Source: Williamsia faeni (lineage in GTDB: Bacteria; Actinomycetota; Actinomycetes; Mycobacteriales; Mycobacteriaceae). Taken from it: a stretch of DNA of 64,000 nt. Location: assembly GCA_003202005.1 (NCBI GenBank), contig QJJF01000005.1, positions 211,028 through 275,027 of the forward strand. The letters run 5' to 3'. Under the pieces are notes generated by a model. It made no database searches, was not told the origin of the DNA, and saw only the letters and a list, made by a program, of their open reading frames with translations. Positions 58,215 to 64,000 of this stretch are shown one piece after another (the first letter of the stretch is position 1; each line of letters starts with the position of its first letter). The position numbers and the translations under genes are program-made.

Positions 58215-58943
58215 GTGGCAGAACTGGCGTACTTGATGGCCGCCGGCTTCTTCGCCGGCGTGGTGGGTTACGTGACCGGACTCGCGTCACTCGTGAGCTA
58301 TCCGGCTCTGCTGTTAGCAGGACTCCCACCCATCACCGCCAACGTCACCAACACGGTGGCGCTGATTCCGGTCGGGATCGGGAGCGCGACGTCGGCCCGG
58401 GCGTCCCTGACCTTCGACCGTAAGTTGTTCGGACTGCTCGGTGCTGCCGGTGCCGGTGGACTGCTCGGCGCGGTGATCCTGCTGTTGACGTCGGCGAGCA
58501 CGTTCGAGGCGGTGGTCCCGTACCTGGTGGCCTTTGCCGCCCTCGCGGTGTTGTGCCAGCCGTTGATCCGCCGGATGTCCGGGCATCGCGACATCCCAGG
58601 CGTGTTGCCGATCGCGGTGTTTGTAATCGCGATCTACGGCGGCTATTTCGGTGCCGGTGCCGGGATCATCTTTCTGGCGGTCTCACTGATCGCGACCAGT
58701 CAAACGCTGTGGCAGGCAACCCTGTTCAAGTCGGTGCTGCTGGCCGCGTCGAATGCTGTTGCCGCCGTGGTGTTTGTGATCTTCGGGTCCATCGACTGGG
58801 TGGCAGCAGCCGCGATGGGTGTGGGATGTCTGGCCGGCGGCTGGATCGGACCCCCAGTGGTGGCCAAGCTTCCGCCGACGCCGTTGCGAATTGCCATCGC
58901 ATTCGCCGGTTTTGGGCTGGCGATCTGGCTGGCCTTTCGCTGA
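58215..58943 (+). CDS. TauE/SafE sulfite/anion exporter family protein
   Basis: A 242-residue polytopic protein with seven or eight helices. The two half-repeats begin at FAGVVGYVTGLASLVSYPALLLAGLPPITANVTNTVALIPVGIGS and at IYGGYFGAGAGIIFLAVSLIATSQTLWQATLFKSVLLAASNAVAA, as in TauE (GxG-Y-N/T-x-A). Members export sulfite, sulfoacetate or related anions. GTG 58215 is favoured: TACCGT (58203-58208) lies 6 bases before it, a leaderless layout, though ATG 58236 is possible. The transcript begins right after the purH hairpin. Confidence 0.85.
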   Translation: MAELAYLMAAGFFAGVVGYVTGLASLVSYPALLLAGLPPITANVTNTVALIPVGIGSATSARASLTFDRKLFGLLGAAGAGGLLGAVILLLTSASTFEAVVPYLVAFAALAVLCQPLIRRMSGHRDIPGVLPIAVFVIAIYGGYFGAGAGIIFLAVSLIATSQTLWQATLFKSVLLAASNAVAAVVFVIFGSIDWVAAAAMGVGCLAGGWIGPPVVAKLPPTPLRIAIAFAGFGLAIWLAFR

Positions 58944-58952
58944 ACGGTTTTC

Positions 58953-59015
58953 GGCCCGCTCGACGGTTTCTTGGGCCCGGTCGACGGTCGGTTCGGCCCG
59001 CTCGACGGAGGGTCA
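58953..59015. repeat. Array of three 21-bp units in a convergent junction
   Basis: Units at 58953-58973, 58974-58994 and 58995-59015 (GGCCCGCTCGACGGTTTCTT plus G, and kin). The last unit ends with TCA, the stop codon of the minus-strand CoA transferase, the same register as the array at 16976-17038. Confidence 0.88.
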
Positions 59016-60263
59016 GAGGACGCCGTCGGATTTGAGGGCGGCGATCTCGGTGTCGTCGAGGTGCAGGAGTTCGCTCAAGACCTCGGTGTTGTGACGGCCC
59101 GGGACGGATGGGCCCGCATTTCGGATCCGGCCCGGAGTGCCCACGAGTTTGGGGACGATGCCCGGTCCGAGGACGTCCTCGCCGATGCGTTCGTCGAAGT
59201 GCGGGGTGATCATGTCGCGGGCCAGAAGCTGCGGATCGACGACGACCTCGGCCACGGTGTTGATGGGCCCGACAACCACTCCGGCGTCGGTGAGCAACTC
59301 GATGAGGTGAGCGCGGGACTGCTGCGAGGTCCACTGGGCGATGATCTCGTCGATCTCATCCTGATTCGTGCCGCGGGCGCCGTGGTCGACGAATCGGGGA
59401 TCGGTGGCCAGTTCCGGCTGTCCCATTGCCGCGCAGAGGCGGCGGAAGACCGTGTCCTGATTGGCGCCGATGACAACCATGCTGCCGTCGCCTGTGGGGT
59501 AGATGTTCGACGGCGCGATGCCCGCGAGGCGGGTCCCCGACGGTCCTCGGACAACACCGCCCTGGTCGTAGTCGGGGATGGTTGATTCCTGGACGGCCAG
59601 GCAGGCCTCGTTCAATGCCACGTCGACGATCTGACCCTCACCGGTGACGGTGCGCCGGTAGAGCGCCGCGAGCGCGCCGTGGACGGCGAACATCCCGGCG
59701 AGGGTGTCACCGAGGGACAGGGCGATACGCGGCGGCGGCTGATCGGGGTAGCCGTTGAGATGCCGCAGACCGCTCTCGGCCTCGGCGACCGACGCGTATC
59801 CGGCGCGCCCGGCCTCGGGTCCGGTCTGGCCGTACCCCGACACCCGGACGAGGATGATGCCCCGATTGCGTTCGCGGAGTACGTCGTAGCCGATGTTCAG
59901 TTTTTCGAGGGTGCCGGGACGGAAGTTCTCGACGATCATGTCGGCCTGCTCGACCAGCTCGAGAAATATTTCGCGGCCACGTTCGCTGCGCAGGTTCAGC
60001 GTGATCGCTCGTTTGTTGCGGGCGTAGACGGTCCACAGGAAGTGGTGTCCGTCGCGCTCGGCCTGGCCCCAACCGCGCAGCGGGTCGGGCGAGTTCGGCG
60101 CCTCGATCTTGATCACGTCGGCCCCGAGGTCGCCGAGCAAACGGGCACCGAAAGGCCCGGCGATCAGCGAACCGAGTTCGAGTACCCGGATTCCGTCGAG
60201 TGCACCCGTCGGCACCGAGTCTTCGGGTTCTGCGGAGCCTGCGGGTGCGTTCGTGCGCGTCAT
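59013..60263 (-). CDS. CoA transferase, family III (CaiB/BaiF)
   Basis: A 416-residue class III CoA transferase. ALDGIRVLELGSLIAGPFGARLLGDLGADVIKIE is the N-terminal CoA-binding signature, then NKRAITLNLRSERGREIFLELVEQADMIVENFRPGTLEKL, GYASVAEAESGLRHLNGYPDQPPPRIALSLGDTLAGMFA, and YPTGDGSMVVIGANQ. Substrates in this family vary widely, so none is assigned. MTRTNA at 60261-60263 is taken as start over an ATG 21 bases earlier because of length. It is divergent from the AAA ATPase gene 131 bases upstream. Confidence 0.9.
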   Translation of the reverse strand: MTRTNAPAGSAEPEDSVPTGALDGIRVLELGSLIAGPFGARLLGDLGADVIKIEAPNSPDPLRGWGQAERDGHHFLWTVYARNKRAITLNLRSERGREIFLELVEQADMIVENFRPGTLEKLNIGYDVLRERNRGIILVRVSGYGQTGPEAGRAGYASVAEAESGLRHLNGYPDQPPPRIALSLGDTLAGMFAVHGALAALYRRTVTGEGQIVDVALNEACLAVQESTIPDYDQGGVVRGPSGTRLAGIAPSNIYPTGDGSMVVIGANQDTVFRRLCAAMGQPELATDPRFVDHGARGTNQDEIDEIIAQWTSQQSRAHLIELLTDAGVVVGPINTVAEVVVDPQLLARDMITPHFDERIGEDVLGPGIVPKLVGTPGRIRNAGPSVPGRHNTEVLSELLHLDDTEIAALKSDGVL

Positions 60264-60393
60264 CCTCTCAGTTTGTCGAATCACCGTCGACGGGTTGTCA
60301 GTGGGCTGCTCGATGGGCTCACAAGTGGTGCCAGGAGTTCATCTGAGGGCGTAACAAGTGCGCTTCGCGGCCAGGCCTCGTAGCGTAGAAGAG

Positions 60394-61809
60394 GTGAGCA
60401 CACCCCACACCACGACAACCCGCTCCCCACACCCCTCTCCACGCACCCTTGGCGAACTGCGTGCCTCGGGTCATGTGCAGCGAAGCGTGAAGGACGAGAT
60501 CCGTAACAACCTGCTGACCGCGTTGCGGTCGGGCGTCGACCCGTGGCCCGGAATCCTGGGTTTCGAGACCACGGTGATCCCGCATCTCGAGCGGGCGTTG
60601 CTCGCCGGGCATGACGTGGTGATCCTGGGCGAACGAGGGCAGGGCAAGACCCGCCTGCTGCGGACCATCGTCGGACTGCTCGACGAATGGACCCCGGTCA
60701 TCGAGGGTTCGGAACTCGACGAGCATCCGTTCGAGCCGATCACGCCGGCGTCGATCCGCAAGGCCTCCAACCTGCTGGACGACCTGCCGATCTCCTGGCG
60801 GCACCGCAGTGAGCGTTACGCGGAGAAGCTCGCCACCCCCGACACTTCGGTGGGTGACCTGGTGGGCGACGTCGACCCGATGAAGGTTGCGGAGGGACGG
60901 AGTCTGGGCGATCCGGAGACCATCCACTTCGGGCTCATCCCGCGGGCGCACCGCGGCATCATCGCGATCAACGAACTGCCCGACCTCGCCGAACGCATCC
61001 AGGTCGCCATGCTCAACGTGATGGAGGAGCGCGACATCCAGGTCCGCGGCTACAGCCTTCGGCTGCCGCTCGACGTCGTGTTGATGGCCAGCGCCAACCC
61101 CGAGGACTACACCAACCGCGGCCGGATCATCTCGCCGCTCAAGGACCGGTTCGGTGCCGAGATCCGGACCCACTATCCGATCGAGCTCGAGGACGAGATC
61201 GCGGTGATCGAGCAGGAAGCCGACCTGACCGCCACCGTCCCGACCTTCCTCATCGAGATCATCGCGCGGTTCACCCGGTACGTCCGCGACAATCCGGCGA
61301 TCGACCAGCGCTCCGGTGTCTCGGCCCGTTTTGCCATCGCCGGTGCCGAAACCGTTGCCGCCGCCGCCCTGCACCGCGCTGCGGTGCTCGGTGAAGACCT
61401 CGCCGTGGCGCGTGTGGTCGACCTGTCGTCAGTGATCGAGGTGCTGCGCGGCAAGGTCGAGTTCGAGTCGGGCGAAGAAGGCCGCGAGATCGAGATTCTC
61501 GAGCATCTGCTGCGTAAGGCGACCGCCGATACCGTGCGTGAGCACCTCGGGGGTGTCGACCTGGCGACGCTGGTCACCGCACTCGAGGCCAGCGAACCGG
61601 TGGTGACCGGTGACCGGGTCTCGGCCAGCGACCTGCTGACGTCGATGCCCGAGGGCACCGAACCGGTGGTGAACAAGATCGCCGAGCGGCTCGAGGTCGT
61701 CGATCCCGGAGAACGTGCCAGTGCCCTCGAGCTGGCGCTCGAAGGCTTGTTCCTGGCCCGGCGGATCGGCAAAGAAGCCGACGGCACCGGCCAGACCGTG
61801 TACGGCTGA
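60394..61809 (+). CDS. MoxR-type AAA+ ATPase (magnesium-chelatase-like, Rv0958 homologue)
   Basis: A 471-residue AAA+ protein with Walker A GERGQGKTRLL near residue 80, an acidic insert with Walker B IIAINELPDLAERIQVAML, sensor 1 MASANPEDYTNRGRI, and a long C-terminal region. Such ATPases work with VWA-domain partners to remodel proteins or insert metals, and the VWA gene follows 16 bases on. Start GTG 60394: TAGCGT at 60381-60386 may be its -10, and AGAAGAG precedes it. Orthologue of Rv0958 by position after purH. Confidence 0.87.
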   Translation: MSTPHTTTTRSPHPSPRTLGELRASGHVQRSVKDEIRNNLLTALRSGVDPWPGILGFETTVIPHLERALLAGHDVVILGERGQGKTRLLRTIVGLLDEWTPVIEGSELDEHPFEPITPASIRKASNLLDDLPISWRHRSERYAEKLATPDTSVGDLVGDVDPMKVAEGRSLGDPETIHFGLIPRAHRGIIAINELPDLAERIQVAMLNVMEERDIQVRGYSLRLPLDVVLMASANPEDYTNRGRIISPLKDRFGAEIRTHYPIELEDEIAVIEQEADLTATVPTFLIEIIARFTRYVRDNPAIDQRSGVSARFAIAGAETVAAAALHRAAVLGEDLAVARVVDLSSVIEVLRGKVEFESGEEGREIEILEHLLRKATADTVREHLGGVDLATLVTALEASEPVVTGDRVSASDLLTSMPEGTEPVVNKIAERLEVVDPGERASALELALEGLFLARRIGKEADGTGQTVYG

Positions 61810-61825
61810 ACCGAGAGAAACTGAC

Positions 61826-63829
61826 ATGCCCCGCAACAATTTTCACCGCTCTCGCTATTTGAGGTACACCGGTGGTCCCGACCCGTTGGCGCCACCGGTG
61901 GACTTGCGGGACGCGCTCGACGCCATCGGCGACGACGTGATGGCCGGTGGATCGCCGCAGTCGGCGATGCGGGAGTACCTGCGTCGGGGCAACCAGAACA
62001 TGCGGGGACTCGATGAATTGCGGGAGATGGTCAACAAGCGTCGTGAGCAGATTCTCAAGTCCCGCAACCTGAACGGGACCTTCGACGAGATCCGCAAGCT
62101 GCTCGACGAGGCGGTGCTCGACGAACGCAAGCAACTCGCCCGCGACCTCGACGACGACGCGCGGTTCGCCGAGATGCAGATCGAGAATCTCCCGCCGTCG
62201 ACGGCCCAGGCGGTGCAGGATCTCTCGGAGTACAACTGGCGCAGTCCGCAGGCGCAGGAGAAGTACGACCAGATCAAGGATCTGCTCGGGCGAGAGCTGC
62301 TCGATCAGCGGTTCGCGGGGATGAAGGAAGCCCTGGAAGGGGCGACCGAGGAAGACCGTCAGCGCATCACCGACATGCTCAAAGACCTGAACGAGCTTCT
62401 CGCGGCACACAACCGCGGCGAGGACACCACCGAACAGTTCGATGAGTTCATGGACAAGCACGGCGACTTCTTCCCCGAGAATCCCCAGAACACCGATGAG
62501 TTGATCGACTCGCTGGCGGCCCGCAGCGCAGCGGCTCAACAGTTCTACAACTCGTTGTCGCCGGAGCAGCGGGCCGAACTCGACCAGTTGGCGCAGCAGG
62601 CCTTCGGATCACCGGACCTGATGGGTCAGCTCTCGCAGATGGATTCGCAACTGCGGCAGGCCCGCCCGGGTATGGGCTGGGACCAGGGCCAGGATTTCGA
62701 GGGGCAGCAGGGGATGGGTATGGGCGAAGGCGCCGGTGCCCTCCAGGATCTCGCCGAGCTCGAGTCGCTGTCGGAGCAACTGGCGCAACAGTATTCGGGC
62801 GCACAGCTCGACGACGTCGATCTCGACGCGTTGGCCCGTCAGCTCGGTGACGACGTTGCGGTCGATGCCCGGACGCTGGCCGAACTCGAACGCGCGCTGA
62901 AGGAGGACGGACTCCTCGAACGGGGCAGTGATGGTCAGCTGAAGCTGTCACCCAAGGCGATGCGGCAGCTGGGGCAATCGATCTTCCGGGATGTGGCAGA
63001 GCAACTCTCGGGGCGTCGTGGTGATCGTCAGACCCGTCGCTCCGGTTCGGCCGGAGAACCGATCGGTTCGTCGCGGGAATGGGAGTTCGGCGACACCGAA
63101 CCCTGGGACGTCACCCGCACGGTGTCGAATGCGGTGCTGCGCACCATGACCGAGGATCGGGACAAGCGGCACGCCGGCAATGCGATGATCCGCGACGGTG
63201 TGCGGATCGACTTCCGCGACGTCGAGGTGGCCGAAACCGAGGCCCGCAGCCAGGCCGCGGTCGCGTTGCTGGTCGACACGTCGTTCTCGATGTGGCTCGA
63301 GAATCGCTGGACGCCCATGAAGCGGACCGCGATGGCGCTCAATCATCTGATCTCCACCCGATTCCGCAGCGACGAACTGCAGTTGATCTCGTTCGGTCAC
63401 TACGCCCGGACCCTGGAGATGAGTGAACTCATCGGGCTGGACGGCATGCGTCAGCAGGGGACCAACTTGCATCACGCGCTCCTGTTGGCGCAGCGGCACT
63501 TTCGGAAGCACCCCAATGCTCAGCCGGTCGTCTTGATCGTCACCGACGGCGAACCCACCGCGCATCTGCTGCCCGGCGGTGAACCGTTCTTCTACTATCC
63601 GCCGCATCCGGCCACTCTCGGAGCGACCGTGCGCGAACTCGACAACGTCGGACGGCTCGGCGCCCAGGTCAGCTTCTTCCGGCTCGGCGACGATCCCGGG
63701 CTGGTTCACTTCGTCGACCAGATGGCACGACGGGTCGGCGGACGGGTGGTGGCACCGGACCTCGACGGTCTCGGTGCTGCTGTGGTGGGCGACTACCTCG
63801 GCGGCAAACGCCGCCGAAGCCATCGCTGA
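61826..63829 (+). CDS. VWA-domain protein, partner of the AAA+ ATPase (Rv0959 homologue)
   Basis: The 667-residue protein has a long helical N-terminal half with several coiled stretches (DEIRKLLDEAVLDERKQLARDLDDD; EATEEDRQRITDMLKDLNELLAAHN) and a Gln-rich linker near 290-320. The VWA domain starts around 480, with MIDAS motif D-T-S-F-S in LLVDTSFSMWLENRW and later T of QQGTNLHHAL and D in IVTDGEPT. It likely binds a metal-dependent ligand and delivers clients to the ATPase. MPRNNFHRSRYLRYTGG at 61826 is the family start. Its stop codon opens a 21-bp repeat array. Confidence 0.87.
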   Translation: MPRNNFHRSRYLRYTGGPDPLAPPVDLRDALDAIGDDVMAGGSPQSAMREYLRRGNQNMRGLDELREMVNKRREQILKSRNLNGTFDEIRKLLDEAVLDERKQLARDLDDDARFAEMQIENLPPSTAQAVQDLSEYNWRSPQAQEKYDQIKDLLGRELLDQRFAGMKEALEGATEEDRQRITDMLKDLNELLAAHNRGEDTTEQFDEFMDKHGDFFPENPQNTDELIDSLAARSAAAQQFYNSLSPEQRAELDQLAQQAFGSPDLMGQLSQMDSQLRQARPGMGWDQGQDFEGQQGMGMGEGAGALQDLAELESLSEQLAQQYSGAQLDDVDLDALARQLGDDVAVDARTLAELERALKEDGLLERGSDGQLKLSPKAMRQLGQSIFRDVAEQLSGRRGDRQTRRSGSAGEPIGSSREWEFGDTEPWDVTRTVSNAVLRTMTEDRDKRHAGNAMIRDGVRIDFRDVEVAETEARSQAAVALLVDTSFSMWLENRWTPMKRTAMALNHLISTRFRSDELQLISFGHYARTLEMSELIGLDGMRQQGTNLHHALLLAQRHFRKHPNAQPVVLIVTDGEPTAHLLPGGEPFFYYPPHPATLGATVRELDNVGRLGAQVSFFRLGDDPGLVHFVDQMARRVGGRVVAPDLDGLGAAVVGDYLGGKRRRSHR

Positions 63830-63916
63830 CCGGGCCCAACCGCCCCTCGAGCGGGCCCATAATCCCGTCGAGCGTGCCCAACCGACCGTCGAGCGTGCTC
63901 AACCGACCGTCGAGCG
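63827..63916. repeat. Array of four 21-bp units downstream of the VWA gene
   Basis: Units start at 63827, 63848, 63869 and 63890 with six more bases of a fifth; reading is CGAGCGTGCCCAACCGACCGT for the best copies. The first includes the TGA stop of the VWA gene. The array fills the gap to the convergent transposase end. Confidence 0.85.
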
Positions 63917-63922
63917 ATGCTC

Positions 63923-64000
63923 CTATAACGCGCAAGGGGTGGTTTGGGTGGTGATGAGTCGGTAGGTTTCGCGGGCGATGTAGCGCTTGAGGCTGCGGAT
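63923..64000 (-). CDS. Transposase-like protein, C-terminal 25 residues only, runs off the right edge
   Basis: The minus strand reads IRSLKRYIARETYRLI and ends TTPCAL before TAG at 63923-63925. An L-K-R-Y-I-A-R-E-x-Y end is typical of IS110-group transposases (C-terminal end after the second catalytic domain), but only 25 residues are available. If correct, an insertion sequence or a remnant lies just beyond the window, next to the 21-bp repeat array. No terminal repeat can be judged. Confidence 0.5.
   Translation of the reverse strand: MRSLKRYIARETYRLITTQTTPCAL

Noticed and set aside
59013..60263. Loss of the catalytic Asp in the CoA transferase (GYASVAEA where some relatives have G-x-D)
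   Set aside because: Several working family III groups differ at this place and I cannot fix the alignment by eye.

Overview
The window is high-GC actinobacterial chromosome, most probably from Gordonia or another mycolic-acid-containing member of the Mycobacteriales. This is inferred from a DUF3068 protein fragment, cobF, and a gene order that, from memory, follows Mycobacterium tuberculosis Rv0946c-Rv0959: pgi, chorismate mutase, pcrA, an M23 peptidase, sucCD, a DUF5336 protein, a PerM-like protein, purN, purH and a MoxR/VWA pair. Several genes start with GTG or TTG, and some appear to be leaderless.

Layout. 0-9 kb: a DUF3068 fragment, tRNA-Arg(CCT), a mycothiol-dependent enzyme, a secreted GH1 glycosidase, a DMT transporter, an SDR-cobF pair, cysQ, and an Fpg/Nei glycosylase-PLC-SDR operon. 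8.9-16.9 kb: an accessory block with a cytochrome P450, an OmpR-type regulator and a histidine kinase that overlap tail to tail, and a translationally coupled four-gene operon (ThDP enzyme, START-like protein, KASIII-like protein lacking the catalytic His, HisC-like aminotransferase). This is the best candidate for an undescribed pathway. 17-24 kb: a lipoprotein, MscS, an acyltransferase-like protein, pgi, a formylglycine-generating enzyme, a degenerate ApbE homologue and a 72-residue protein made of five exact 13-residue DxDxDGxxD repeats. 24-32 kb: a TetR/MFS efflux pair with two operators, a CSPAR sulfatase (likely client of the formylglycine enzyme), chorismate mutase, a polytopic membrane protein, and a membrane-anchored protein ending in a Tox-REase-5-like domain whose E-x-K pair is lost. 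32-38 kb: pcrA, M23 peptidase, sucCD. 38-44 kb: a cupin, a nonapeptide-repeat protein with an RDD protein, TetR, and a fused 2-oxoacid:ferredoxin oxidoreductase. 44.8-52.6 kb: a leucine/isovalerate catabolic operon (accD1, accA1, acyl-CoA dehydrogenase, MaoC, CitE-like, acyl-CoA synthetase), resembling the M. tuberculosis Rv2498c-Rv2506 region but placed between sucD and the DUF5336 gene. 53-64 kb: the DUF5336 protein, PerM-like protein, purN-purH, TauE/SafE, a CoA transferase, the AAA/VWA pair and the 3' end of a transposase-like gene.

Two families of non-coding structure recur. One is long two-tier hairpins (40623-40696 and 58104-58183 share a design with compensating changes; 5351-5417 is a separate 23-bp perfect stem). 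The other is arrays of a 21-bp unit filling three convergent gene junctions (16976-17038, 58953-59015, 63827-63916), plus two opposed arrays in the divergent gap 44383-44691. Convergent neighbours either overlap, nearly touch, or are separated by one of these elements.
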